From contig VZSE01005880.1 of assembly GCA_013398275.1 (NCBI GenBank), positions 2,571 to 66,570 of the forward strand: a stretch of DNA of 64,000 nucleotides. The letters are read 5' to 3'. Every line of letters begins with the position of its first letter. Position 1 is the stretch's first letter. The notes under the pieces are model-generated. The model worked only from the letters and a program-made list of their open reading frames with translations. It ran no database searches and had not been told where the DNA came from. Shown here one piece after another: positions 1-14,500 of the stretch. The position numbers and the translations under genes were made by a program. The DNA is from Promerops cafer (Eukaryota > Chordata > Aves > Passeriformes > Nectariniidae).

Positions 1-530
1 TCCCGGGGCCGCGTCCCCTCTCGCAGCTCGCCTGTGCCGCAGCTCGCCGGGGGAGCGGCGCCAGGCGGCTACCGCTGCGGGCGTGCCCGGGGCTGCGAGC
101 GCAGTCCCCGCGGGACGCAGCCGAGAAAGTTTTGGAAGTCCCTCCTCCGGTAGACGATGCCGCGAGAAGGTCTCGGCGCAGGGGCTGCCCCGCGGGACGC
201 GCGGAGCAGGGGGGGCCGGGTCTGCGCGGCCACAGTGGCACAGGGACCCCGGGCGGCAACTAATGTGCTTTTCCAGAAAGGTGCGTGAGCAGCGTTCATT
301 ACTTATTCGCCCCGCGGCAAATATGTCTCGCTTTGCATCGCTCAGCGTTCCTCTAATGGAAAATCCGCGCTGTCTGTCCCATCCGCCGCGATGTGACAGA
401 CAATGACACGAGCGGGCCCGCCGCGTTAATCGCCTGCGGTGAGAGCGGGGCCGGAGCCCGGCCCGGGCTGGGCGAGGGCAGCGGGAGCGGGGCGGTCTGC
501 CCGGCCTGTGCTTCGGGCTGCCACGGAGAG
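1..530 (+). promoter_or_regulatory. SLC39A13: CpG island, probable SLC39A13 promoter and 5' noncoding exon
   Basis: The first 530 bases are far richer in G, C and CpG than the following 5 kb, which is typical of a vertebrate CpG-island promoter. The first recognisable SLC39A13 coding exon starts at 5529 and has its own acceptor at 5495-5496, so a noncoding first exon must lie upstream. A plausible donor (AAAG then GTGCGT) follows position 280, which would make 1-280 part of that exon. The transcription start cannot be fixed from sequence. The island runs off the left edge, so it could also serve a neighbouring gene outside the window. Confidence 0.5.
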
Positions 531-3500
531 TGGGCTGGGAGGAGAGACATCCCACCTAGCCCAGAGGGAATGAACGCCATTGCTTGGTCCTCAAACTTCC
601 CTCTCATCCTAGGGATGAAAGGATGCAGGATGGGGAAGGAGTCGCAGTCCCCCAAACTCCGTTAGTGTTCAGTTGGTTTCAAATGCCTTCCTTGCCAGCT
701 CGTAGGTTTGCCCCGGGTCTGTAATCTGTTCTGATCTACGACCCATTGTTTGTAACCCTGTGCATCCCCAGCTTTTAGGTGGGCACGCTGTCATTTGCAG
801 AAATGTGAGTCTGTGCAGAGTGGTTTTTTATGAGAAGGATTGGGCAAAAGGGAAGGGTCCCACCAGAGCAGTACATTCCTAAGATATGGACAGTGATTCA
901 GAGAGAAGGGAGTGCTCAGGGAGTACTGGAGACCTTTTGTGCTTCTGCCGAGGTCAGGGTTTCCAGGAGGAATTCAAAACTCTCCACAGGGCTAATGGAG
1001 GGAGGTGTCTCATGTAGAGGTTTTTTGGCTGAAAATGATGCTTCCTCCCTGGAAAATAACTTTTTTCCATTCCATGCAGTACTCTTTTGCGGCTGTAAGA
1101 CCAGGCAACTGGCTTCCAGGGAAAACGGTGGTAAAAAAAAGCCTTTTCTTTTAATATTTTTTTCTTTCAACAACATCTAAAATGTTATTATGTGGCAATG
1201 AGCAATTGCACTGAGAGAAGAAATCCTGTGGTCTGAGAAGGCAGAATGTCTAAGAAGAGAGTGATAGATAGAACCATGGTCATCATGTCAATATTTCATT
1301 TTCTCTTTTCCAGTAGTTTTTTGCCTTGGCATTTTAATTTTGTCCATGTTTTCTCAGTCACTGCCTGCTACAGAGGTGCTCAGTGAGTACTGTGATGTAG
1401 GGGAGGCCCTGGGAGCCTCATGGATCTCCTGGCGTGGTGTGCAGCTTCCTCTGTCCCTGCTCAGGAGCGTGTAAATGGCAAATTCTCATTTATTTGTTCT
1501 TTCTGGGCTGGGAAAACCTAATGGTTATTCCAGTCCTGAGGCTGTTGCAGGAGGAGCTGAGCAGACCTGAGTCCTGAATGCTCAGACATGTGGTGCTCTG
1601 GAGAGTGCTGCCAGTAGTCATGGTCACCAGGTTTTGAATCAAGCACAGCTGGGAGCTGTGATCCCAGACAGACAATTGTCAAAACTGATGAGTAAACGAC
1701 CCACTGGCTATTTTTCTCCCAGAGTTGCATGCTCTTAAGTATGTGATAAACCCTTCTTGAGAAAACAGTTCTCTAAACCTGATTGTGCCTCTGCCTTGTG
1801 ACCACAGATGTCTCTGAGAACCTGCAGTGCTTTCTCTAGAAATTTCTCAAGACATTCTCTGACTCTCTGGGTTCCTAAAACAGATGCTGTTGTCTAAAAT
1901 TAAGGGTAGGTAGAGACTTCCTCCACCCTTTGCAACTGTTTTGACAGGGTATTATTTTCCTCTTGAGCAGTTTTTTCCTATGACTACATCTCCACTGCTT
2001 ATTTTCTTCCTCTTAAATATTTGTCATAGGAGCAACCAGCTTGAATGTTTGAATTCAGAGACTTTGCTAATGTTCTAATGAGATGGAGAAGCAAAGGGGC
2101 TGTAGAGATAAAAGGTGCTGCTTTTTTTTTTTTTTGGAGCAAGTGGTTATGATGTGTTAGAAATAATGAAATGCTGGGAATACACTCTAAACAATTAGCT
2201 GGACACAAAGAGCAGTTCAGGTGTGTCCTGGACAATACACCGAGTTTCTCATAGATGTTTTATAAACATGAGGAATTTATTGCATGAGATATGGGGAGGC
2301 ATGATGTAATGATGGTCTGGTTGAACAGGAGTAAAGAAATGTGCTGCTTATTCTTCATGTGAGTGACAGCAGAATAAAGACCTGTGGGCCACAGAAAGCT
2401 GACCAACACTAATGTGAGTTAGGGGAATCAGTTTTCTACACCTTTATACCCACTTGTTTTCCACCACCATCCCCTTTTTGAGGAACCTGATCCCTTTTGT
2501 GGCTGGAAGAGCAACATGAAGGCAAGTATGGAAACCTTTTTCAGAGTCCTGGACATGACCTTTGTCCTGTGGGCTACTGCATCTTAGTCTCTAAGACCCT
2601 TTCAGGTGTCCTTTGGGGCTTTTGTGGGTTGTGAGTGTGGAGAATGAAATGCAAGAAATCGACCTGTTGAATCAATTGCAGTGTTTACTTTTCCAGATTG
2701 ATTCTCAAAAACTGTGACAATGTTACAGAAGAGATTTGTGCTGCTTCCCATTGTTGCTGAGCTCTGTGTGTGTGTGTGTGTGTGTGTGTTGCTTCTTCGT
2801 GGGCAGGTGTAGTTGTATAAATTCTGATTTATTTTTGGTGTGTTCATCATAAAATTCTCAGTAATTTTATAGGTCTAATCCTATCATAAAGGATGAGGAC
2901 ATCCATCAGGCCTGCTCCAGGGTTGGAAGGGGTGTAGGCCTGAAGGACTTCAAAGAAGGAATCTAACCTTTGCAATGAAATGGTATCTGTATCAGCTGTT
3001 TAAAAACCAAACAAAAAAACCCCAACAAAAAATAGTGCTGGAGATTCTGCATCCTAGATAACCTGTTTCAGTATATCCCCACTTTGGCACTATGTATATT
3101 TGTTTCTTCATATTCAAGCTAAGTCTTGTTTACCATTTGAACTGATGTGGAAGAAGAGTTGAGCACTTTCCCCCTTTCTTGTGACTTTTAATGTATGCAG
3201 GCTGTTCTGTTTCTTTGGTGTTATCTTTTTAAGACTACACACACCCAGGTCCTTCGGTCCATTTTCCCAGGTCACGCTCTCTACACTCTAGCTTGTTTCC
3301 TTCCACTGCAGTGTCTCAGATTTTTGCATGTGTTTTATGAGGAAGAATATGTGGGGCTGGATGTGGTCTGTTGGCTGAAGTCTCACCTGTGTGAGACCCA
3401 CATAGTCATTACTGCTTTGTCCCAGGATGACATTTACCCTTTTTGTAGCAACATAAGCCTGCTGGCTTGGAATTAATTTCTCAGTCGGTGTGTGCTTTTT

Positions 3501-5496
3501 CTTTGTGGCATGTTGGAATTACTGTTCTGTCATTTCCATTTGATTCTACACCTGGCTCCCCTGCCCTTAGTGTACTGTTTTGTACTGATCTTTACTGAGG
3601 TTGGTTTGATAGTAGGTTATAGGTAGGTGTGGGGTTCCTGCAGCCAGATCAAAACACTTCAGTATGATGCCCCGAAATCCTGATCTGGTTTGAACTTGCT
3701 GTGTTGAGGAATTCTATTTTTTTGTTGTAAGAGAAAAGTGATAGCATTAGTGGTCCTTGCTCAGCTAGCCAAGCCAGTGTCTTCACTGATTCCTTCTTGC
3801 ATCCCTGCTCCTGATGTCCATGCTCACTGTGCTTGGAGATTGGTGTTCTCCTTCGGAGAAGCCGTGGGACCCTGTCCCTTAATGTCTTTTTGATTGCTTT
3901 TGATTGCAGCTTGGCCCTCCTCCTGCAGTGTTTTTGTTCAGGGACTGAAACTGGCAAAGAGCCATGAGCTTAAAAAAGTAGTTTTTCCTGCTCGTTTGTT
4001 CTCATGCCGCTCACTGGTGGAGTCTGGTGTGAGCACAGAGAGGCAATGCTTCGTGAAGGAGGGGGGGACAATGGGCAACACTGCCCTTTTCATCCACAGC
4101 CTTAGATTGGCTTCAGCACCCTGAATTTTATCTTGAGAATTTCAGGTCCCTTTCTATCTGGCTGTTACTTAATGCTTTGATATCTTTATCGATTTCTTAT
4201 CTTATAGGTAACTACCAACTGATCATTTAATTTGATCAAGAGTCCTTCAGAGGATTGAAGTTATTTGTGTGTAACTTCTCCCACCTTTTTTTTCCCTTTT
4301 ATAAAGGTAGGTGAGGCATGATGCTTCTCCAACCTTCTTGTGGCCTTCCCATACTCCTGTAAATTTTCAAAGATGGTCACTGATGCTTCAGAGATTAGAC
4401 TGGTTTCTTACGTGCTTTCAGGTGAATGCTGTTGTTACCTCTCAAGAGCTGTTTTGTGATTATTTTTTAGGTCTATCTTTTTCTAACCCACCCTTTCCTC
4501 CCATTTCCAAACTAATTTTGCTTGAGACATTTCACTTTTTCTTCTGGAGATTGAAGGAACGTTTGTACTTCAGCCTTTACATCATTTGCTTTCCTTCCCT
4601 TTTTGTCAATGACTGTAATTATTTTTCTCTTCTAACATGCCCTCTTCTCCAGTTTTTTTGTGACTGCAGAGCTCTTACTAACAGCTGTGCTGATTTTGAC
4701 TAAGAGACCATCTAATCCAGTACCCTTCTACAAAAGGGTAAAAACAGGACAAGTAGATATGGTATTTTTCAAGTACACTTCCATTCTCCAGCTCCTCTCA
4801 TATCAGGGAATTTCCTGAGTCTAATGTGAGCTGTTTAACCATTAACTATCAATAGATTTGTCTTTCTAGTACTTGTCCTGTCTTTAGATGAGTGCATGTA
4901 AAATTTTTCATCATTTTTGGAGAAGTGCTACCACACAAGTTACCTGCTGATGAAGGGTCATATTTGTTTGTTTTGAAGCTGACACTCACTGGCTCCATGT
5001 GGATGGGTGTCAGCACTTATGTCTGATGAGATGGTGAATAATCTATCCTGTTCCCCATCTTTTCACCACTCACGGGTTTACAGACCTCTGTTATGTTGCC
5101 TGTCTTGCATCCTAATTTGTTATAGTGGTGCTGTTCCATGGCAAAGAGAAGGCTTACCTTGTAGCATCTCTGGTCAATACCTTTTGCTGAAGCCTTGGGA
5201 TACTGAAGGGCAAGAACAAGGGTACTTGGAGTCTCTGTCCAGCCCATCTGAAGGGAAATAGTGAAAACCTGATGCTTTCCCAAGATGTCTCAGTTTCATA
5301 CACCCATTGAAAAACAGCCTCTCTGTCCTTCAGTGCTGTGTTGAAATCAAGAAGAGTTTCAGGTGTTCCTCATGGGTATTAATACCTGTGCTAAGACACT
5401 GAAGGGAGGGCTTGGTGGGGCCAAGGCTTTTCCTCTGGGATGGTACAATAGAGGGTTGAACATGTTTTCAGGACTGCTTTCCCCTTATCTTTTCAG
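281..5496 (+). other. Probable SLC39A13 intron 1, no gene seen
   Basis: Over 5 kb of AT-richer sequence lies between the CpG island and the first coding exon. Open frames here are short, look random and match no family I recognise. A (TG)n microsatellite lies at 2765-2790. Its status as an intron depends on the proposed noncoding first exon. Confidence 0.45.
2765..2790. repeat. (TG)n microsatellite
   Basis: About 13 uninterrupted TG units in the probable first intron of SLC39A13. It is likely to vary in length between individuals. Confidence 0.9.
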
Positions 5497-5528
5497 AGAT
5501 TGGCCAGCCCGGCTGAGACCACTTAGCA

Positions 5529-8500
5529 ATGACAAAACAAAAACTCCTGCTTGATGGGACGCTCTCCTTGTTTCTGATCGCGGCCTGTGAAGCTCAGCAG
5601 CTCCCGAGGAGTCATGTTGCTGCTAGTTCTGGTTCTCTGTGTGACAAGGAGGCAGAGTCCTGGGGACGCCTGTTCAGCAGCGAGCGGCTGGATGCTTGGA
5701 TCTGTTCCCTCATCGGTTCCTTCATGGTGGGGCTGAGTGGGGTCTTCCCCTTGCTGGTGATCCCCCTTGAGACAGGAGCTGCGCTGCGGTCCGAAGGTAA
5801 ATCTGCCAACTGCATTGGCCTTTCTGAAGCCAAATGTCCTAGGATGTGACAACAGCACCATGGTGAACAGGACCTTGTCACAGAAATGTTGTTCCCTAAA
5901 ATAGAAAGTCTGTTTTCGGTGCTTTAATCCATACCTGTGAATTTGAAAGGGAGTGCTTTGACAAATGTAAGCCCTGGATGGAGCTTGTACAAAGAGTACT
6001 GTTTTTCACCCTGCTTGGTTCAGGACCCTCCCACACACTACTGTCCCAGCCAAGTGGTGCAAGGGCTTTTTCTTGGACTCCATTTGGTTTGTGCTCTCTC
6101 CTTCAAAAGCTTGCTTTGCAGATGCTTCCAATTTGGTTTTCTTTGTGCAAAATCTCAGCTGGAGATGTTTTGGTTCCTGGCTGAATAGTGATCAGTTTTT
6201 TTCTTCTTGTTTCTTCTTCTTTTTTTTTTTCTTTTTTTTAGCCGGGTCACACCGTTTGAAGCAGTTGTTGAGTTTTGCAATTGGTGGACTACTGGGAAAT
6301 GTGTTTCTCCACCTGCTTCCTGAAGCCTGGGCCTACACATGCAGTGCAACAACAGGTATGAGAGCCTTATGTGCCTGGAAGCAGCTTGTGCTGTGCCTGT
6401 ATTGAGTCTGTTCCACCTTGAAAGCCCAAGACCAGCCAGTCTGGGTCAGACCAAAAACAGGTCTAGGCTGGTAGCCTTTTACAAGTAGTATATAAAAGCA
6501 AATGCCTAGGAAAGGATGTGAGAATAAAAAAACCACACATGTAATACTTCATCTTTGTACTCAGCAATCCTCCAAAGACTTTGAAATTAGATGCTTCCTC
6601 AGTTGGCTGTGGTTTCTTTATGTTTAGTAACTTGGAATGGTTTCCTTATTTATCGACTATCACGCCTTGGACTCCTGTAAATCTCTGTTGATTTTCCTTT
6701 GTCCCTTCTGTAAGGAAAGGGAATGCCTCTTTAACCTGATGGGAGGTTATGGATGTGTATGTGTTCTGGTCTGTGAACATGTTCACCATCTTAGTTGGGG
6801 ATCAGGTGCACCTTTTTTACAAATCTGTCCCTATAACAGTGTAACTCCTAGAACCTCTTTCTTGGCACTAACTAGGGCTCCTCTGTTGGATGCTTTGATT
6901 TATGGGAGCTCATGTGCTGCAGTCTTTGCTCCATGAGGAACCATGGAACATTGTCTATAGAGCCACAATTAAGATTGGAAGGTGGGGCAGGGGAAGAAAA
7001 AGGAAATGGAGGTGACAGAAACTTGTGTTTGCCAGCAAACTAAACACTGAGTTTGTATAGACCTTGTGGTATCAGTGTAGCTCCTTCATCCCTCAAATAG
7101 CCAGGGCTGGTGAAACCTGTAATGTTTGTATCTATCTGCTTCAGCAAACTGATATCATAGAAGGTAAGTGCTGCTGCATGCCACCTGTTCAGAAACCAAG
7201 AATTCATTTTCATGCTGAAAATGTGAGAGAGGGAAGATGATGCCCTGGGTTTCCCAGACTTTCCTGCATCTATGTCCTGGGGTTTCAAATCTGCTGGGCC
7301 TTTAGTCCTCTTCTTCATCACAGCTCTAGCACTGTCAGCAGAACCTGCTGTACTTTTTTTTCACCCTTTCTACAGTGGCTCCCAAATTACTCTGTCTTCC
7401 TGCTCAAGCTTGTTTGCTTCTGCCAGACTGTCCTGAAGCGTAAAGGTTTCCTTGACCCATGTAAGTCCTGTTACAGAGTCATTCTGTTCTTCCATTGCAA
7501 TGCAATTTCCATTTCTGCAGTGAGGCTGAATGGATTATTATCTCACAAGCTTGGCTGTAATTGAAAAGAAAGTTTATAGCTTTGGGCTTAATAACTTGCT
7601 GAGGTGTGGCAGAAAGGGGAAGGCGAGTTTGTAACTCCACTAATGGCAGATTTCATGTCAGGGCTTGCTGCTCAGTAGGTACAGCTGCTGCATTTTTGTT
7701 GATGTAATATTCACTTGCCTCTGGAGCTCAGGGCAATTCCCAGTGTTGTCAGGAAATATTCTGGATTGAGCTGATGTGGAAAAAGGGATGGTAGCTCTCA
7801 CTCTGAGTGTCTCTAGATGATGATATCTGTTAGATCAAGAACAAGCAAGTTAAACTAATCTGTTTTGAGATGTATTTACTTCTCGTACCTCACAGGGAGT
7901 TTTTCCATTGTCTTTTTTTTTTTTTTTTCTTGGAACTGCATGAAAAACTATGCATTTAATAAAGATATGAAGATTTCTCTTTTGTCCTTCAGGAGAAGGG
8001 CAGAGCTTTCAGCAGCAGAAGCTTCTGGGTCTCTGGGTGATCATTGGTTTCCTGACCTTCCTGGTGCTAGAGAAGATCTTCCTAGAGAAAGAGGAGGAGT
8101 ATCCTGGTGTGGTAAGTTAGCAGCCTGAGGGGAGGGAGTGCTCTTATATTTGAAGCTCTGTACTAAATACCTCATCTGCCCTATGTGACAGCATCAGGAA
8201 ACTATCCTGTAGCTGTGAGTACCTTGTCATCACCCTTTGGGAGTTTTTTGCCACTTTTTTGCCACTGGTCTGTAGGAGTAAGTTTCATCTTCAAGCTTTT
8301 GTTTTGTGGTTTTAACTGAGATTTCTCACTTCTGGTTTGGTTTTGTTCTTTATGTGGTAAGTGTAAAAGAGAGCTCCTGTTTTGTGGGGACTGAGAGCTG
8401 GAGCACTCTGCAAATTAGACTTCTGCTCAAGTAAGCTTTGAGGGGTGACAGCTTGCCATCGTGACTCATTCTCTTTTTGGGTCCTCAGTCAGGACAAAGG

Positions 8501-11500
8501 CCAGCCTTCTTGAAGATGTTTCTTCTTGGTTATGTCCTGGACCAGATGTTTGTTTGGGTGACTTTGTGTGGTGGAAGGGGTTTATGGTTGGTCAGGTAAT
8601 CCTAAGTTCAAAGGAATCACCCAGGTGCAAAGGGGAGACGTAGATGAGTAGCAGAAGGTAATTCCAAGACAGAGGAGAGCTCCTAGTCTTCAGACATCTG
8701 CACAACTCCTGGTTGCAGCTCCTTTTGACTGTTCAGTCCTTGCCGTCCCATGACTTTTGAGAGGTGAAACTGCAGGTCAGGCACTACATAAGAGATGCTA
8801 ACTTTGATTCAGTGTGAGACTTTAATGCCTGAAAGGAACTTCATCTTCTCATTTAGAGAGAGGCTGAAATCCTAGAAAAATATCTTGTTGTTTGGAAGAT
8901 GATGACCCCAGCTATAGAACAGTTCTGTAGACTTAGTTGTTCTGATGCACTGGGGAGAGCAAGACTCTTTTTCCCCATCTCCTGCCCAGATGGAGTTGCA
9001 TTTCTCTGGGCAGCAGCTGCTAACAGGAGGCACAGGCTCAGTCCCTTATCTTTCTAGTGAAACCTGACTCATGCCAAGGGGCTGTGACTCCAATTCCTCC
9101 TCTTTCTATTTCTCTTGAGGATTGGGAGGTCGTGGCTCTTGTTGTCTTTCAGGGCAGATGCCACAATGCTCTCTGAATCTCATTTCTGGCAGTTGATATT
9201 AAACTGGGGTGTCAAAGCAGCTGAGTCACATTGTAAGGACAAAAGGATTAAGGCTGAAGGTTGGATTTCTGATCCTGATTCATGCTCATTCATCACTGAA
9301 AAAAAATTGGTGACAAGTTTCTTTCCCTTAATTTAGGACTGTGATTCCAAAGTGCCATCTGGAAAGATTCCCAATGGAAGTGGTTGCCCCCTGCCAAAGG
9401 GATCCTCTCAGTCCCAAAGAGCACGAGCTCAGTGTAATGGCTCCCCTCTCCAGTCTGGTCCAAAAAACAACAGAATCAAGGTAAGACACCCATAAACTCA
9501 CCTTCACTTTTTAGTCAGGACTTGTCTGTGGAAAGACTGTTCTTGAGTGGGGAAACTCAGCCTTTCAGTTGTGCTTAATTTTGCTGTGTCAAAGTGTGTC
9601 CTGGTCATAGCAGGGAGCAAACAGCAGACTTGGAGAAAATCTACACTACAGCTTACGTGGAAGAGGCAAAGTCAGTATTATTAAAGCACAAGCCTGATGA
9701 CGTGTGTTTTGGCTGAATTCTGATACCAAAATACAGAATTTCATGTTTTGTTACTCTGTATTTTATAGTCAGTATGTCTTTATTTGCTTAATTTTTTGCA
9801 GCATGATTTCTCTGTTCTCTGCTGCCTGCATTGTACTGATTCTGAGCTGCACTTTTCCTTTTAAGGCACCTTTTGAAAGTGTTTTGACACCTTTAGGAAG
9901 TGTGTTGAAGCTACCCAGTGTAGAATTTAAAAGTTCTGTTTCTCACATTATCAGTTTACCTGCTGCCAAAAACGACTTCTTGTCCACTTCTGTCTCCAAA
10001 CCTGTATTTCCCATAGCTTCCTTTGCACTGGATCTCATCTGACCTCACAGTGAGCCTATTCAGGGAGCTAAACAGGCAAAGAATTTACTTGTCTACACCC
10101 ACACACCCACCTCCCACCCCCTGGTCTATTTCTCTCCTAACTTAACTTCTTGAATCAGCTTGGCATGCAGACAGGCAGCCTGTAGTGCTGGGATAAGGGA
10201 GATCAGCAGGCTCATAGGACTGGAGGAGGAAGAGTCCTGCACCACTGGGAAGTGGATAACCTTTACATTGGCTTTGCTTTCTGTTCAGTGTTGCTATCTT
10301 TGTGCTGTGGAAGACACTATTCTGGGTGAACATTACAAGTGAGAGAGTAAACAACCACTTTGGTGAAGGAGGACCTGTAATTTGAGTTTGAAAGCCCATA
10401 AAAATGTGCAAGATTGTATGAGAGTAACTATGGACAGAAAGTGTGCTTGCATGAACTAGCCCAAAGCTGGATATGTGGTCAGGCAGAGGCTCTTCAGTCT
10501 TTCTATTTTAAATCTGTTTTGCTGTAACTTTAAAGCTCTTCCTACAGAACATGAAAGTTATGCTGAGGTCACTGAGTATTTTTGACATCTGTCACATTCA
10601 TGTAATTTGTACATAGCACTGCACAAACTGCAAGGTGCCATGTGGATGTTTCTAGAGGTGGTAGTAGTGGAGACATCAATATTACTGGGTTATGAAACAT
10701 TGTGCCCTAATTTTGGAAGGGTTTATATAAGGAACTGTAGACTACTGATTTCAAGTAGAAATGAAACACTGATAGGTGATACAATTGCTCAGGGCATGGT
10801 CCTAATATAAAAAATGATAATGTAATTAATGCTAATTGATATGATTTTATGTAGGATAAATTCTTATCAACTAGACATTTTTCCTGCCTCTTATTCAGGC
10901 ATAAAATTGTTTAATAAAGGTCATGACAAATGTATATAAAACATAACTTTCTCCCCCATTCTAATCAACTTTGGCAATATTAGCTGTATTAAAAATCTGT
11001 TATTCTAAGTTAGCAAAAGGGACTGGTTTAATGCAGCCCCCCTCAAATCTGTTCACTGGTGGGTTATGATTTTTCTAAGTCATTATTTATAAAAACAGTA
11101 TATCTTCACATTTGCAGGTACTGTGTTACATAAATGGCACATTGTGACTGCATGAAGTCAGCGATAGCAGCTAAACTGAGTAACTTCATCAAAAGTGCTG
11201 AATTTTTAACAGGTTTTGATACATGCAATTATAAGGAATAGATTAAGAAGGACTGCAGATCATATTTACAAGATAGGGTTAGTTTCTAGTTAGTCAGTGC
11301 CTTGGAAAAACATATGAGGATTACAGTAGGAAATAGTCTGAACACATTCTTCCCTCATGGTGCTACAGGCAGGGGGATGGGTGAGTAGGAAATAATATGT
11401 AAGAGGAGAGGTGAGAGTTCCTCTTTCTGTATAGCAGTAGTGAAGCAGCTATCTGACTTTTTCCAGTAGTGCTATTCCAAATATCCAAAATACTACTGAT

Positions 11501-14500
11501 AATTTGTAAAGGAGCCCGGAAAGAGAGGAAATAATATTTTAAGTTTGCAGTACATGATAAGTGGCTTTCTTTAGTTTAGCTCTGTATTCATGACAGATCC
11601 AGGGTGACTTAGAGTATACAAATACCCATGTTAGAGGAATTACTAAATTTGAATAGTTACAGCTGTAGCAGACAGTAGCAGACTAGAACTTGGAGACAGC
11701 TCTCTAACTGAGGGTAACTTGCCAATGGACCAACTTGCCTTAGAGATAGCAGATTTTTTGTCACTTGTGAGCTGTAAGCTGTGGTTTAAGCTGCTCTCTA
11801 CAGAGTACAAGAAACAATGACCTTTGTGCACAAATTAAATTAAGTTCTTTCAGTTGTGTTACGTGGAAGGTTTAGACAACCGTGGAGAGCACTTCTAGCT
11901 TTAAAATCCTAGCACATCTGTTCAGTTTTACAGATGGCTGTTGATATGCATGAATTACAAACTAAAGACTTAATGGGTGTAGTTTTAACTTTCTACCTTC
12001 TGATCTTATAATCTGAATATTTTAATAGTCTTCCTGGTAGGGTGGAAATTATCAAACCTATCAAGATACTCCTGCGTTGTTAGCCTGTTTCCTTAGGCAA
12101 CAACATAAGCAGTCATTCCATCTGTCTGTCCATCTGTTCTGCCCTTCATTTTCAATAACTTTTGAACCCATAATTAATTTTCCTTGAGTTCAAGAGAGGA
12201 TAGGAGTCTTGAGGGTGATCAGATTTCTGCGGGTTCCATAAAAATCAGCGTGGCAGTAGAGGAGGAATGCGAAGGGATGCCCTGTTGAAAGCCGCAGTTG
12301 GAACTCGGGTGCCACGTGCTGCCTGGCAGATGCGCCTGGCTGCAGCGGGGCAGGGGGGTCTCACTGGCCTGGCCTGCTGGGGACAGGGCTGTCACGCCGT
12401 GTGTGCTGCTCAGGGCACGTGCAGGGAAGTGGTGTTGCTGGGAGTGAACAGAGTAGGTACTTGCGAAGGGAAGAGTGAAATCCATAGCAAGATTTTTTTT
12501 GGTTCTTCTATTCACTCAGAAACCCCTATTTTTTCAGCAAACAAAAAGGGAAGGACATTATTTAAATGAACAAAGTCACCCTTCAGGACTTAATTAGTAA
12601 GTTGTAGTGAGTTGACTGTTGTCCACATATATATGTTAGAACTTCTGCTTTTTACCTGCTGCTAGAATTTGTCCTAGCTTGAAAACAGCAGGTGGGAGGT
12701 TTCCTTTGCACACAAACATTGATCGGTTCTGTCCCTCATTGCAGTCTTTATTTTTCAACAAGTAAAAACATTGTGTACAGTACTTTTGCCTTGCCTATTC
12801 TTTCTTTCTTCTTGTGGCTCATGGGGTCCTGGTTGATTCGTGGAAGTATGTTTTATTACACAGTGACATTAATTCTGAAGCATGAACATAAACACTTCGT
12901 CTGGCTGTGCTCTTTATGAGCAACGAGAACATCCTATTAGGGATTCGCAGAATGTAAATGTCAGAGGCTCATAACTGTCAAATCAACCCAATTTATTTCT
13001 GAGCACTCCAAAGCTTTGCTTCTTTCAGTGACAGCTTTTGCCCAAGCCACTGACAACAAAAAGTCATAATGTTTTAATCATGAAGTCTATTTTTTCTCTT
13101 TACGGTGGTATGGGAAAGCATTTTTGTGTAAAACTTCTGTGAATAATTGTTATTATCCTGTGGGGAAAATGCCATCACATAAAAAGAGCCATGAAAAGGA
13201 GACTTTTAATCATATTTGACTGTCTAGGAATGAGCGTATGAAGAATGAGAAGTAAAACTGTTGCATTTTTGTGTCTGCTTTCATGCATCTATTTGGGTTT
13301 CCTTTCTTATAAAAACATGCAGGGATCTTTTTTTGCACTCATTGTGGAGATATTACTTAGATTATTACTTAAACGTGGGCTAGGCTTTGCTTAATTCCTA
13401 ATTTTCTTATTTAATCATTTGTGCACTTTAAAAAAATTAGAGGCTACAAATGTGCCCCAGGATAGTGCAGTAAAACTGGGTGGTGCTTTGGAGAGAGAGA
13501 TTTGACAGAAGGCTCCTGAGCTGTGGCATACAAATGACAGAAAGATGCCCCAAGCAGAGTTGATAGAAACAGGGAAGAGCACAAGACCAAAAAGAGCTGA
13601 TGGAGTCCATCAGCATTTGTGGTTGTCCAGCTGAACTTTGGCATCTGATGTTTCACAGTTTCCAGACAGTCTTCTCCACTCTCTGGATACTGCCCCTGGA
13701 GTACTGTATCTGGAGTTCTTGCCTTTCAGAGACAGCCTGATACATGGGCTAACACCTGGTTTGATAATAATTTAAACTGAAGTGCCATATAGTGAACTGC
13801 CGTATCTCAGGACCAACATGCAGTAGTTTTTGTTAAATACGATGGAAGAACCCCCAGAAACCTGTGAGCTAAAGATCTGGGGTGGTTCCCTTGTAAATTA
13901 CTTTAGGTCAAATACTCAGATTTTGTCAGGAGATGACCCTAGTTAGAATAATATGGAATTTTAACATGGAGATGGACTTGTGAGGAAGGTCGCTGCTTTA
14001 TGCTTATAATTTTAAGAAATGTGTTTATATGCAAATACTGGTACATGCTATCCAGCCTTCTAGTAGGTGGTTTTTTGGTGACTGTCATCACTATCTTCTC
14101 TTTTGATTCTTTGTTAAGGGAAAGCAAACCCACAAGCACGAACTTTTTTGGTACAATGTTTGAAGATTTATTTAGTTATAGAAAGCAATTCCAGCAGCAT
14201 TTGTTCTGTTGCATTGTTCTTGCCAGCTTTTGAAGAGGTGATATTTAACAGTTGGATGTTAAAGTACATGACTTGAAAACAAGATCAAGTCATATTTGAA
14301 GCCAGTCACCTGTGTAAATTAGTCAGTGTCACCTAAAATTGGTTCAACTTAGCCAAAATGCAAGAATATATTTAATTCTTTTTTCTTTTTCCTTTATTTT
14401 TGTTTCTAGAGCTCTTCATCATTTGCATACAGTAATTATTCTAATCTCAGACAATACTTGCCTACCCTAAAACTTAGTTTACTCTAAAACCAAAAATTAC

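Noticed and set aside
4311..4703. 130-codon open frame in SLC39A13 intron 1
   Set aside because: Pyrimidine-rich intron sequence that avoids stops by composition; rich in F, L, S and C without a domain.
13669..13760. Possible old CR1 piece around CCCCTGGAGTACTGTATCTG
   Set aside because: Only about 20 bases resemble CR1 and the flanks do not continue the match.
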